Shown one piece after another: positions 9,065 to 18,699 of a DNA stretch of 64,000 nucleotides (position 1 is its first letter; each line of letters begins with the position of its first letter). The translations under genes were made by a program, and so were the position numbers. Origin of the DNA: Acinetobacter sp. ANC 4910 (GTDB taxonomy: Bacteria > Pseudomonadota > Gammaproteobacteria > Pseudomonadales > Moraxellaceae); NCBI RefSeq assembly GCF_004331035.1, contig NZ_SJNT01000006.1, positions 163,376 through 227,375 of the forward strand, written 5' to 3'. The notes below the pieces were generated by a model. The model was given only the letters and a program-made list of their open reading frames with translations, was not told where the DNA came from and ran no database searches.

Positions 9065-12000
9065 CTAAACGGTCTTTTTCACCTTAAACCATTGTGCATA
9101 TAACGCTGGTAAAAAGAATAGTGTGAGCAAAGTCGCAACTATTAGCCCCCCCATAATGGCCACAGCCATCGGCCCAAAGAAAATACTGCGTGATAATGGG
9201 ATCATTGCCAGAACGGCTGCCAGCGCAGTTAACAAGATTGGACGGAAACGGCGTACTGTCGCTTCAATAATCGCCTCCCATGTAGTTTGTCCTGCCGCGC
9301 GGTCTTGTTCAATTTGATCAATCAAAATCAAAGAATTTCGCATAATCATGCCCGAAAGAGCAATGGTGCCCAACATCGCTACAAAACCAAATGGCTTATT
9401 AAACAACAGCAAGAATAATACTACCCCAATTAAACCGAGCGGTGCCGTCAGCAAGACCATGCTGGCGCGGGAAATACTTTTAAGTTGAATCATCAGTAAG
9501 GTCATGACCACGGCCAAGAACAGTGGCACGCCAGCATTAACCGATTTTTGTCCGCGTGCAGATTCTTCGACGGTCCCCCCGACTTCTAACAAATAGCCAG
9601 CAGGTAATTCTGCACGGACTTGTTGCATGGCATCGGACAATTGCACCACCACCGTTGCGGGTTGTAATTTCGTACGAATATCCGCGCGTACGGTAATGGT
9701 CGGTAAACGATTACGATGCCAAATCAAACCCTCTTCAAAACGGTATTCAATTTTGGCAATCTGGGCCAATGGTACGAAAGTCCCTCGGGCGGTCGGTACT
9801 GCCAAACTGGCCAGTGATTCAACACTCAAACGCTCCGCTTCATCACCGCGTAAACGAATATCAATTAACTCGCGCTTTTCACGGTAGGGCTGCAATACCG
9901 CGCCCTGAATTGAACTATTCAGAAAATTGGCTAAATCTAAACTTGATACTCCCATTTGGCGGGCACGGTCTTGATCAATCTGCAATTGAATAATTTTGCT
10001 GGGTTCACCCCAATCTAAATGCACATTGGTGGTATTCGGATTCGCCCCCACTACGGCAGCAACTTTTTGCGCCGATTGGCGAACCGAATTGAGATCTTCC
10101 CCCGAAATACGATACTGGATTGGGTAACCTACAGGTGGACCATTTTCCAATAAGGAAACCCGTGTCCGCACTTCAGGCAGTAATTGACGAATCTGCTGTT
10201 CCAAAGAATGGCGAATATCATTGCGATCATCCAAAGAGGATGCCAGCACCACAAACTGAGCAAAACTGGCTTGGGGTAATTGCTGATCTAAAGGTAAATA
10301 AAAACGCGGCGAACCTGTTCCCACATAAGCCACATAATTTTCAATCCCGTGTTGCTTCGAAAGGAAATGCTCAACCTTTTTTACTGCTGCTTCGGTGGCC
10401 TTTAAGGATGCTCCTTCTTCAAGTTTTAAATCCACCAAAATTTCAGCACGATTCGACGATGGGAAAAATTGTTGGGGCACCAATTTAAACATCAACACGG
10501 AAAGCACAAACATGCCCAACGTCGCGGCAATCACGGTTTTACGATAGGTCACACACCAGTTGACCCACGTGCGAAAGCGCTGATAAAACTGGGTTTGATA
10601 AGGATCATGTTCTATGCCATGCCCCATAACAGGCTGTGGCTCAGGTTGTTTTCTAAAACGTGCCCAAAGCCTTTGATACCATGGTGCACGAACTGGCTGT
10701 TGTTGAAAATCAGGCAGTAACTTATCTCCCAAATAAGGGACAAACAGCACTGCTGCAACCCATGACACAATTAACGCAATAGTCACGACCTGAAAAATGG
10801 AACGGGTATATTCACCAGTGCTAGAAGCGGCTGTAGCAATCGGCAAGAATCCTGCTGCGGTAATTAAAGTCCCCGTCAGCATCGGAAATGCCGTGGTTTT
10901 CCACGCAAACCCCGCAGCTTGTAAGCGGCTGTAGCCTTGTTCCATGCGAATCGCCATCATTTCGATGGCAATAATGGCATCATCGACCAACAAACCGAGG
11001 GCTAAAATCAGTGCGCCTAAAGAAATTTTATGCAGCCCTACATCAAATAAATTCATGCCCGCAAAGGTCATGGCCAGTACCAGTGGAATGGAAAATGCCA
11101 CCACCAAGCCTGTGCGAAAACCCAAAGAAAAGAAACTCACCAACAGCACAATAATCACGGCCTCGGCCAAGACTTTCATGAATTCATGCACACTACGCTC
11201 AACCGCAACGGGCTGATCGGAGACTTTTTGTAAATGCATCCCCAACGGCAAGCTTTTCTGTAAGTTGGCAAACTCGGCCTGCAAGTTTTCACCCAAAGCC
11301 AGAATATCGCCCCCCTTACGCATCGAAACCGCAATACCAATGCCATTTTCCCCCATAAAACGCATGCGTGGCTGGGCAGGTTCACTAAAGCCACGGTACA
11401 CCTCTGCCACATCGCCCAATTGAATGGTTTGACCATTGACCAGTAATGGCATATTTTTCAGGTCTTCGACGTTATGCAGCTGACCGCTCACTCGAATTTG
11501 AATGCGGTCGGTTTGGGTTTCAAAATAACCTGCGCTGGCCATGGTATTTTGTTGCTGCAAAGCCTGTTGAATGGCAGTAATTGGAATACCCAATTGTGTG
11601 GCTTTGGTGTTAGATAAATCTATCCAGATTTTCTGATCTTGCAGCCCAATCAAATCTACCTTACCGACATCTTGGACCCGCTGTAATTGCAGTTGTAGTC
11701 GGTCGGCATATTCTTTCAAAATGGCATAATCAAAGCCCTTTCCTGTCAACACATAAATGTTGCCGAAAGTATCGCCAAATTCATCATTAAAAAAAGGACC
11801 TTGCACATCACTCGGTAGTTCATGCCGAATGTCATTGACCTTTTTACGTACGTCATACCAGACATCAGGAATTTGTGCAGATCGCAATGAATCCTTCGCA
11901 AAAAAAGTTACCAACGATTCCCCCGGACGGGAATACGCCATAATGCGCTCATAATTGCCTGTGCTCATGAGCTCTTTTTCAATGCGATCGGTCACTTGTA

Positions 12001-12187
12001 GCGACACTTGCTTCGCTGTTGCACCCGGCCAATAGGTTTGCACCACCATGACTTTAAAGGTAAACGGCGGATCTTCGCTTTGCGACAATTTGGAATAAGA
12101 CACCATGCCGACGATGCCCAGCAAGATCATGAAATATAGAACCAAGCCTTTGTTTTTCAGTGCCCATTCCGACAGGTTAAAATTCAT
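9065..12187 (-). CDS. RND-family multidrug efflux permease
   Basis: 1040 residues, the normal RND permease length. It has an N-terminal membrane helix, two large periplasmic loops, and TM4 with the proton-relay aspartates in LALGLLVDDAIIAIEMM. TM10 reads GMIMRNSLILID, with Arg where AcrB has the relay Lys (Lys940). The permease takes substrates from periplasm or inner membrane and passes them through the adaptor to an outer membrane channel using proton motive force. Its ATG overlaps the adaptor stop by one base (TAATG), so translation is coupled. No outer membrane factor gene is adjacent, so a shared TolC-like channel is implied. Substrates cannot be predicted. Confidence 0.93.
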   Translation of the reverse strand: MNFNLSEWALKNKGLVLYFMILLGIVGMVSYSKLSQSEDPPFTFKVMVVQTYWPGATAKQVSLQVTDRIEKELMSTGNYERIMAYSRPGESLVTFFAKDSLRSAQIPDVWYDVRKKVNDIRHELPSDVQGPFFNDEFGDTFGNIYVLTGKGFDYAILKEYADRLQLQLQRVQDVGKVDLIGLQDQKIWIDLSNTKATQLGIPITAIQQALQQQNTMASAGYFETQTDRIQIRVSGQLHNVEDLKNMPLLVNGQTIQLGDVAEVYRGFSEPAQPRMRFMGENGIGIAVSMRKGGDILALGENLQAEFANLQKSLPLGMHLQKVSDQPVAVERSVHEFMKVLAEAVIIVLLVSFFSLGFRTGLVVAFSIPLVLAMTFAGMNLFDVGLHKISLGALILALGLLVDDAIIAIEMMAIRMEQGYSRLQAAGFAWKTTAFPMLTGTLITAAGFLPIATAASSTGEYTRSIFQVVTIALIVSWVAAVLFVPYLGDKLLPDFQQQPVRAPWYQRLWARFRKQPEPQPVMGHGIEHDPYQTQFYQRFRTWVNWCVTYRKTVIAATLGMFVLSVLMFKLVPQQFFPSSNRAEILVDLKLEEGASLKATEAAVKKVEHFLSKQHGIENYVAYVGTGSPRFYLPLDQQLPQASFAQFVVLASSLDDRNDIRHSLEQQIRQLLPEVRTRVSLLENGPPVGYPIQYRISGEDLNSVRQSAQKVAAVVGANPNTTNVHLDWGEPSKIIQLQIDQDRARQMGVSSLDLANFLNSSIQGAVLQPYREKRELIDIRLRGDEAERLSVESLASLAVPTARGTFVPLAQIAKIEYRFEEGLIWHRNRLPTITVRADIRTKLQPATVVVQLSDAMQQVRAELPAGYLLEVGGTVEESARGQKSVNAGVPLFLAVVMTLLMIQLKSISRASMVLLTAPLGLIGVVLFLLLFNKPFGFVAMLGTIALSGMIMRNSLILIDQIEQDRAAGQTTWEAIIEATVRRFRPILLTALAAVLAMIPLSRSIFFGPMAVAIMGGLIVATLLTLFFLPALYAQWFKVKKTV

Positions 12188-13305
12188 TATTTTGCTCCTG
12201 TCGGTTGCTGTGCGGTAGACAAGGCTACAACGCGATTTTCTCGATCAATTGGGCGAATTTTTTGTTGCTCATGCAGCAGATGTACGCCGCCAACCACCAC
12301 ATAATCCTCTGGTTTTAATCCTGACAGTACAGACACTGTATCGCGCCCATAAGCCCCTAAGGTGACTGATACTTTATGGATTCGCGAATCTGGATAAACC
12401 ACCCACACAAAGGCCTGTTGTTCATTCGCCGAAACACTGGATAAGGGCACACTTAAGATATTGTGTTGCAAGCTACTAAAAAATACCCGCGCACTTTGCC
12501 CCAATTGAATATCTTGACTCTGGGTCTTTAAGGCAACTTTTACGCTAAAGGTACGTGACTGATCTGCCGCAGGGGAAATTTCACGCACATAACCCGCAAA
12601 TTTATCCTGTGGTTTTGACCATAAAGTCACCCATGCTTCCTGCCCAATACGGATGTCATTAATGGCTTGCTCAGGCACGCCAATGAGCACTTCACGCTCA
12701 CCCGAAATCGCCAATTGATAAGCCGCTTGCCCTGCTGCAACCACCTGCCCCACTTCAATATTACGTGCGGTAATCACGCCACTTTTGTCTGCAACGAGTT
12801 GGTTATAACGGGTCTGGTTTTGACTAACTTCATGGTTGGATTGCGCCTGTTTCAGACTGGCCAATGCAGCTTGATACTGATTATTTATCGCATCGTATTG
12901 TGAACGGCTCACGGCGTTCATTGGCAACAATTGCTTAAAGCGTGTCAGCTCCTGTTCTGCCACTTTCGCTGCGGACTGAGCACTTTCCAATTGCGCGCGG
13001 GAAGCATTTAATTGTAATTGAGCATCTTTTACATCCAGTTTGGCCAGAACCTGCCCGACTCGCACCTGATCGCCAACATCGACAAAACGTTGCATGACCT
13101 GCCCAGACACCCGAAATGCCAAATCAGTTTGTTGTCGCGCTTTGACTTCACCCGCATAACTTTTTTGTTCAGTTAAAGCGGTGGATGGTTGTGCCACCAT
13201 AACAAAGGGAACTTGTTCTGTTGTAGCCTGTTCTCGACTACAGCCCCAAAGGGTCATACTGGATAAAATTATAAGACTAGCAATTAAGGTCTTGGCAGGG
13301 TTCAT
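12187..13305 (-). CDS. RND efflux periplasmic adaptor (membrane fusion) lipoprotein
   Basis: 372 residues. The N-terminus carries a lipoprotein signal with lipobox LWGC at about residues 19-22. The body shows the adaptor layout: barrel-sandwich half (YAGEVKARQQTDLAFRVSGQ), a coiled-coil hairpin (about 105-175, rich in QLNASRAQLESAQSAAKVAE-type heptads), the second lipoyl half (GVITARNIEVGQVVAAGQ), and beta-barrel and membrane-proximal domains. It bridges the RND permease encoded immediately downstream to an outer membrane channel. It is divergent from the TetR gene across a strong palindrome, so repression by that protein is likely. Confidence 0.92.
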   Translation of the reverse strand: MNPAKTLIASLIILSSMTLWGCSREQATTEQVPFVMVAQPSTALTEQKSYAGEVKARQQTDLAFRVSGQVMQRFVDVGDQVRVGQVLAKLDVKDAQLQLNASRAQLESAQSAAKVAEQELTRFKQLLPMNAVSRSQYDAINNQYQAALASLKQAQSNHEVSQNQTRYNQLVADKSGVITARNIEVGQVVAAGQAAYQLAISGEREVLIGVPEQAINDIRIGQEAWVTLWSKPQDKFAGYVREISPAADQSRTFSVKVALKTQSQDIQLGQSARVFFSSLQHNILSVPLSSVSANEQQAFVWVVYPDSRIHKVSVTLGAYGRDTVSVLSGLKPEDYVVVGGVHLLHEQQKIRPIDRENRVVALSTAQQPTGAK

Positions 13306-13369
13306 GCGTTGTGCTCTTATCTAAATGTCATTTTTAGGGCAAAATACTATGCTGTTCTTTGAACAAATT

Positions 13370-13401
13370 TTAATTAATATACCACGTGGTACATTAATTA
13401 A
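13370..13401. promoter_or_regulatory. 32-bp near-perfect palindrome, probable TetR operator
   Basis: The sequence is centred on TACCACGTGGTA (13380-13391) and continues symmetrically through TTAATTAAT / ATTAATTAA arms. Only one symmetric base pair out of sixteen is mismatched. It lies between the TetR gene and the divergent efflux operon, 56 bp from the proposed TetR start and 65 bp from the adaptor start. This is the place and size expected for an operator bound by one or two TetR dimers controlling both transcripts. Confidence 0.75.
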
Positions 13402-13456
13402 AAGCCCTGTTTAAAGTAAATGACTTAACTAAGCGAAAGTGGAAAAATTTGTGCAA

Positions 13457-14074
13457 ATGAATGTCGGTCGGCCCAAAGATTTAGAAAAGCATAAGCAAAT
13501 TCTGCTGGCTGCCAGAAACCTGTTCCTAAAACAGGGCTATCATGGTTCGAGCATGAATCAAATTGCCCAAGAGGCTGGAGTCACTAAGCTAACGATTTAT
13601 AATCATTTTCAAGACAAAGCCAGTCTATTTACCTGCGCTATTGAACTGACCTGCGAAAGTTTAATGGCCACACGTCCTTTTGAATTACATGCAGACAGCG
13701 ATTTTGTTGAGGCTTTTGCTCAAGCCTGCCAAATCGCCTTGAACATTGTGTACTTACCCGAAGCAGTGAAACTGGAACATTTGCTGATTGAACTGGCAGC
13801 CGAACAAAACCCCTTGGCGTTGCAGTTTTATAATGCGTCTCATCAAAAAATGTGTGATGGCTGGGAAGAGTTTTTTCAACAAGCCGCAGCATTCGGTTTT
13901 ATTCAACATGGGGATATCGAAGAGCAACGCCTATTGCTGCTGTCTTTACTGCTTGGACTGCGCCATTTAGAAATTTTACTGGGGATACGTGCCATTCCAA
14001 CCCCTCAACAACAGCAGGAAATCATTCAACAAAGTATCGAGTTATTCATGCTGAAGTATGGATCGAATGCCTAG
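13457..14074 (+). CDS. TetR-family repressor, probable regulator of the adjacent RND pump
   Basis: About 205 residues from the ATG at 13457 (MNVGRPKDLEKHKQ); a GTG 18 bases earlier is an alternative start, and neither has a strong Shine-Dalgarno. The TetR HTH occupies about residues 10-57 (ILLAARNLFLKQGYHGSSMN, then GVTKLTIYNHFQDKASLF). The C-terminal half is helical, as in AcrR-type C-terminal domains that bind drugs and other ligands. The gene is divergent from the adaptor/permease operon and next to a 32-bp palindrome, an arrangement like acrR-acrAB. Confidence 0.9.
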   Translation: MNVGRPKDLEKHKQILLAARNLFLKQGYHGSSMNQIAQEAGVTKLTIYNHFQDKASLFTCAIELTCESLMATRPFELHADSDFVEAFAQACQIALNIVYLPEAVKLEHLLIELAAEQNPLALQFYNASHQKMCDGWEEFFQQAAAFGFIQHGDIEEQRLLLLSLLLGLRHLEILLGIRAIPTPQQQQEIIQQSIELFMLKYGSNA

Positions 14075-14162
14075 CGCCCATTTTGATTGTCTCTCAGCTT
14101 CATTCCATTATCCAATTGCTAGTTTTATCAACAAAAGCTTGCGACTTTTGTAGCCCTGCTAC

Positions 14163-14190
14163 TTGGCATTCAATTAAATCGGGGTATAGT
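14163..14190 (+). promoter_or_regulatory. Putative sigma70 promoter of ppc
   Basis: TTGGCA and TATAGT are separated by 16 bp, with the -10 ending 30 bp before the ppc ATG. Ribosome binding sequence CTGGAGA lies between. Confidence 0.55.
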
Positions 14191-14219
14191 CAAAAAGAAT
14201 AAGAACTGGAGAATGGAAA

Positions 14220-16910
14220 ATGATTCAACAAATTGATGCTCCACTACGCGAAGACGTACGGTTACTGGGTAATTTATTGGGTGAAACCCTAAAAGAACAT
14301 GCCGGGCAAGATTTGTTTAATCAGATAGAACAGATTCGGGCGTTAGCCAAAGGTGCACGTGATGGACAAGTTGAAGCCGAAAAGCAACTAGAGCAGCTTT
14401 TCCTCAGCCTAGAAGATAATGAAATTCTTCCGCTTACCCGTGCCTTCACACACTTTTTGAACTTTGCCAATATCGCCGAACAATACCATGTGGTGCGTAG
14501 CCGTCGCCAAAGTGAATTTAATCCTGAAGCCCCATCCCCTAATCCACTCGATCATCTGTTCCAAAAATTTAAAACCCATCAAGTCTCAGCCGAACAACTC
14601 TACCAACAACTGTGTGAGCTCAAAATTGAACTGGTGTTGACTGCACACCCGACAGAAGTGAGCCGACGCACCCTGATTCAAAAATATGATGGCATTAATG
14701 ACTGTTTATTTAAATTCGATCAGCAAAAACTCACCCCACGCGAACGTCAAGCGGTATTAGATGACTTAAAACAACTGATCTGTTCCGCATGGCAAACCGA
14801 TGAAATTCGTCAACATCGTCCGACCCCTATCGATGAAGCCAAATGGGGCTTCACCACCATTGAGCAAACCTTGTGGAATGCCGTACCCAAGTTCATGCGT
14901 GAACTGGATGGCATGGTGGAACAACATTGTGGTCAGCGTTTACCGCTGCATGTGGCACCTGTCCGTTTTGCCTCTTGGATGGGGGGCGACCGTGATGGCA
15001 ATCCGAATGTGACCCACAATGTGACCCAAGAAGTGCTGTGGTTGTCACGCTGGAAAGCGGCTGACTTATATTTACGCGATATTGAAGACTTGCGTTGGGA
15101 ATTGTCGATTCAAAACTGTAGCAATGAGTTAATGCAGGCTTTGGGGGCACCTCATCCTGAACCCTATCGTGAATATTTACGAGACACTCGCGAACGCTTA
15201 AAAATTACCCGTGAATGGTTGGCCCATAAGCTCCAAGGTCAAGATCAGGTTTTGGATGACAGTCGCGTGATCAAAAGCAAACATGAACTGTTACAGCCTT
15301 TGTTACTCTGCTATCGCTCTTTAATCTCCTGCAATCTGCCTGAAATTGCCAATGGCAAATTATTGGACTTCATCCATCGGGTCAATTGCTTCGGGATTGA
15401 ATTATTAAAGTTGGATATTCGTCAGGAATCAGGACGTCATCGCCAAGCCATTTCTGCCATTACCGAATATTTGGGTTTAGGTAATTTTGAAACATGGACG
15501 GAACAAGCCCGTCAAAACTTTCTATTGCAAGAATTACAAAGCAAACGTCCGTTGCTGCCCAAGCATTTAAATGAACCTGAGCAAAGCCTGATTCTGCATC
15601 CTGATGTACAAGAAGTATTTGCCACCATGCGGACCTTGGCAGAACAGCCTGCTGAAAGCCTAGGTGCCTATATTATTTCCATGGCGGAATATCCAAGTGA
15701 TGTGCTTGCTGTCCTACTCTTACAAAAAGAAGCTGGCATTCAACATCCTTTACGTGTAGTGCCGCTGTTTGAAACCCTCAAGGACTTGGATGGTGCAGCG
15801 CACACCATGCAAACGCTGTTCAGTATGCACTGGTATAAACAGCACATTCAGGGCAAACATGAAGTCATGATTGGTTATTCAGACTCGGCCAAAGATGCTG
15901 GTTTTATGTCTGCCAATTGGGCGCAATACCGTGCTCAAGAAGAACTCACCGCAATTGCCAAACAACATGCGGTCCAACTGACCCTATTCCATGGTCGCGG
16001 TGGTTCTATCAGTCGTGGCGGTGCTCCAACCCAACAGGCGTTATTTTCTCAACCTCCAGGTTCAATTTCTGGTGCTATTCGTGTGACTGAACAAGGGGAA
16101 ATGATCCGCTTTAAATTCGGACTGGAAGGTATTGCTCTACAAAATCTGGAAATTTATACCGCAGCAACGCTCGAAGCAACCTTACTTCCGCCCCCAGAGC
16201 CTAAAGCAGAATGGCGTGAACTGATGCATCGCATGACCGATCTTTCGGTACAGGTCTATCGTCAAACGGTACGTGAAAATCCACACTTTGTGAAATATTT
16301 AAGAACGGTCACGCCTGAACTGGAACTGCAAATGTTACCTTTGGGTTCACGCCCAGCCAAACGTAAAGTCAGTGGCGGGATTGAATCCTTACGCGCCATT
16401 CCTTGGGTGTTTGCTTGGACACAAATTCGCTTAATGCTTCCTGCTTGGTTAGGCACAGGTGCGGCCATTAACCAAGTGATTGAACAAGGACATAAAGCGA
16501 CCTTAGAAGAAATGTTGCAGCAATGGCCTTATTTCCAAACCCTGATTGATATGTTGGAAATGGTCTTGTCTAAAGCCGATGGGCATGTGGCATTGTATTA
16601 TGAAACTCACCTGACTCAAGATGAAGACTTAAAAGCCCTAGGTACAACATTACGTCAACGTCTACAAGATGCGGTTGAAACCTTACTCACTTTAAAAGAT
16701 GAATCGAAACTGCTCAGTAGCAATGAAGTGCTGGATCAGTCGATGCGTGTGCGTAAACCCTACTTGCTGCCTTTACATTTGCTGCAAGCAGAACTGATGA
16801 AACGACGTCGTTTATATCTGGCTGAACGTCAGGCTGAACATACCCCTGTCGATCATGCCTTAATGGTCAGTATTGCCGGCATTGCCGCAGGTTTACGTAA
16901 TACGGGTTGA
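14220..16910 (+). CDS. ppc: Phosphoenolpyruvate carboxylase
   Basis: 896 residues, near the usual bacterial length. The first active-site motif VLTAHPTEVSRR is near residue 140, MGGDRDGNPNVT near 255, the mobile loop and glycine-rich FHGRGGSISRGG near 590-602, and the protein ends in RNTG as the family does. It carboxylates PEP to oxaloacetate, the main anaplerotic supply to the TCA cycle, and is typically activated by acetyl-CoA and inhibited by aspartate. It has its own promoter after the TetR gene and a stem-forming region downstream of its stop. Confidence 0.98.
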   Translation: MIQQIDAPLREDVRLLGNLLGETLKEHAGQDLFNQIEQIRALAKGARDGQVEAEKQLEQLFLSLEDNEILPLTRAFTHFLNFANIAEQYHVVRSRRQSEFNPEAPSPNPLDHLFQKFKTHQVSAEQLYQQLCELKIELVLTAHPTEVSRRTLIQKYDGINDCLFKFDQQKLTPRERQAVLDDLKQLICSAWQTDEIRQHRPTPIDEAKWGFTTIEQTLWNAVPKFMRELDGMVEQHCGQRLPLHVAPVRFASWMGGDRDGNPNVTHNVTQEVLWLSRWKAADLYLRDIEDLRWELSIQNCSNELMQALGAPHPEPYREYLRDTRERLKITREWLAHKLQGQDQVLDDSRVIKSKHELLQPLLLCYRSLISCNLPEIANGKLLDFIHRVNCFGIELLKLDIRQESGRHRQAISAITEYLGLGNFETWTEQARQNFLLQELQSKRPLLPKHLNEPEQSLILHPDVQEVFATMRTLAEQPAESLGAYIISMAEYPSDVLAVLLLQKEAGIQHPLRVVPLFETLKDLDGAAHTMQTLFSMHWYKQHIQGKHEVMIGYSDSAKDAGFMSANWAQYRAQEELTAIAKQHAVQLTLFHGRGGSISRGGAPTQQALFSQPPGSISGAIRVTEQGEMIRFKFGLEGIALQNLEIYTAATLEATLLPPPEPKAEWRELMHRMTDLSVQVYRQTVRENPHFVKYLRTVTPELELQMLPLGSRPAKRKVSGGIESLRAIPWVFAWTQIRLMLPAWLGTGAAINQVIEQGHKATLEEMLQQWPYFQTLIDMLEMVLSKADGHVALYYETHLTQDEDLKALGTTLRQRLQDAVETLLTLKDESKLLSSNEVLDQSMRVRKPYLLPLHLLQAELMKRRRLYLAERQAEHTPVDHALMVSIAGIAAGLRNTG

Positions 16911-17280
16911 TGCACGCACCTACGATTGGCAACCCGAAGTTTTTCGGTGTTGCCAATACGGCATTTAATTTTGCATCGATTGGCAAAATAGTTCTTGCTA
17001 CATTCAATTTTCAGCAGTTTTTTTTGCATTGTTAAAAAAATTTGAAAGATTGATAAAAAATATTTATTGCTGAGTAAAGCGAATAAATTGGATTTATTGA
17101 CTATAATTTATAGAATAATATATTGATTTATTGCTAATTTAAAAAATATAAAATTTTACCACTTGGTATAAAATTATTATAAATCAGACTTCTACTTAAT
17201 CTAAAATTAAAAATCAATGATTAAATCACTCGAAAAGAAAGAGTATGATGTGCACAATTTATTTCTAAAGCGATCAATTT
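16911..17280. other. AT-rich gap with alternative stem-loops after ppc
   Basis: No protein-coding gene seen. ATTGGCAAC at 16925-16933 pairs with GTTGCCAAT at 16949-16957, with an inner CCGAA/TTCGG stem, making a stable hairpin. A third arm, ATTGGCAA at 16979-16986, can pair with the same middle arm instead. There is no clean T-run. The rest, 17000-17270, is very AT-rich and probably holds the promoter of the permease downstream; TACCACTTGGTA at 17157-17168 resembles the core of the TetR palindrome upstream. Confidence 0.5.
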
Positions 17281-18585
17281 ATGTCCAATTGGTTTCCCAA
17301 ATGGCGCCCTTATTCAGGCAATGTCGAGACACGTCCTGTCGGAACAAATGAATATCTTCCGCCTGTTCAGAGTGCTGTGCTGGGCATTCAGCATGCCTTT
17401 GCCATGTTTGGTGCGACAGTTCTTGCCCCATTTTTGATGGGTTTTGACCCCAATCTCGCAATCTTCATGTCGGGCATCTGTACCATTCTGTTCTTTTTCA
17501 TGACGGGTGGACGTGTTCCAAGTTATCTCGGCTCAAGCTTTGCTTTTATTGGCGTGGTCATTGCTGCAACGGGTTATGCGGCCTCAGGAACGGGTGCACC
17601 CAATGCCAATTTAGCCGTAGCCGCTGGCGGGATTATGGCATGTGGTGTGTTGTATGCCCTGTTTGGTCTCATGGTGATGGCAACAGGTACCCAATGGATT
17701 GAAAAGCTCATGCCGCCTGTCGTGACTGGTGCTGTGGTAATGATTATTGGTTTAAATCTGGCACCTGTGACAGTGAAAGGCGTGGCGGGCAATCCCTTTA
17801 ATATGTGGATGGCACTGGTGACAGTGCTTTGTATGGGATCTATCGCGGTCTTCACTAAAGGCTTATTACAACGCTTACTACTCTTAATTGGCTTATTATT
17901 GGCTTATCTCATTTACTTTATCGTTTCGAATGTCATGGGTTATGGCACAGCCATTAATTTTACCCCAATTCAGCAAGCGGCTTGGTTTGGTCTCCCAACG
18001 TTCCATTCACCTCAGTTTGATGTGAACGCGATGTTAATTATTGCTCCAGTGGCTTTAATTTTAGTGGCTGAAAATTTGGGGCATATTAAAGCAGTGAGCG
18101 CCATGACGGGTGAAAATCTAGACCCACAGATTGGTAAAGCCTTCTTGGCAGATGGGATTGCAACCACGCTTTCTGGCGGTGTTGGTGCACCAGGTATGAC
18201 CACTTATGGTGAAAATATTGGAGTCATGGCGGTTACTCGCGTTTACTCTACCATCGTCTTTGTCATTGCCGGTGTGTTTGCCATTTTCTTGGGTCTATCT
18301 CCGAAGTTTGGCGCCATTATTCACACCATTCCAACGGCAATCCTCACCGGTGCTTCCATTGTGGTCTTTGGTTTAATCACCATTGCAGGTGCCAAAATCT
18401 GGATTGAAAACAAAGTCGATTTTTCTAAAAATAAGAACCTCATGGTTGCTGCTGTAACCATTATTTTAGGCACAGGCGACTTTGCCTTACAATTTGGCAA
18501 TTTCAACTTGGGTGGCATTGGAACGGCAACCTTCGCAGCCTTGGTTTTAAACTGGTTCTTCAGCTTAAAAGATCAAAGCGAATAA
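17281..18585 (+). CDS. NCS2 uracil/xanthine permease (RutG/UraA-like)
   Basis: 434 residues with about 14 membrane segments. The N-terminus GIQHAFAMFGATVLAPFLMGFDPNLAIF and RVPSYLGSSFAFIGVVIAATGY match the RutG/UraA pyrimidine branch of nucleobase:cation symporter 2. The TM8 motif with the substrate-binding Glu is in LVAENLGHIKAV, and TM10 has GGVGAPGMTTYGENIGV. It imports uracil or a related base with protons through the inner membrane. No rut genes lie nearby, so a stand-alone uracil uptake role is more likely than a Rut-pathway role. An intrinsic terminator follows. Confidence 0.9.
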   Translation: MSNWFPKWRPYSGNVETRPVGTNEYLPPVQSAVLGIQHAFAMFGATVLAPFLMGFDPNLAIFMSGICTILFFFMTGGRVPSYLGSSFAFIGVVIAATGYAASGTGAPNANLAVAAGGIMACGVLYALFGLMVMATGTQWIEKLMPPVVTGAVVMIIGLNLAPVTVKGVAGNPFNMWMALVTVLCMGSIAVFTKGLLQRLLLLIGLLLAYLIYFIVSNVMGYGTAINFTPIQQAAWFGLPTFHSPQFDVNAMLIIAPVALILVAENLGHIKAVSAMTGENLDPQIGKAFLADGIATTLSGGVGAPGMTTYGENIGVMAVTRVYSTIVFVIAGVFAIFLGLSPKFGAIIHTIPTAILTGASIVVFGLITIAGAKIWIENKVDFSKNKNLMVAAVTIILGTGDFALQFGNFNLGGIGTATFAALVLNWFFSLKDQSE

Positions 18586-18602
18586 ATATTGCTACATTTT
18601 AT

Positions 18603-18627
18603 AGCAGCCTACGGGCTGCTTTTTTTA
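18603..18627 (+). terminator. Intrinsic terminator of the uracil permease gene
   Basis: AGCAGCC / GGCTGCT stem with a four-base loop is followed by eight Ts, 18 bp after the permease stop. Confidence 0.9.
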
Positions 18628-18699
18628 TATTTTCAGGCTTTAACATTGCCTCTTGGCGATCAAGTTTTTAAGATGGAAAACTCAATATAAGATGAATTT

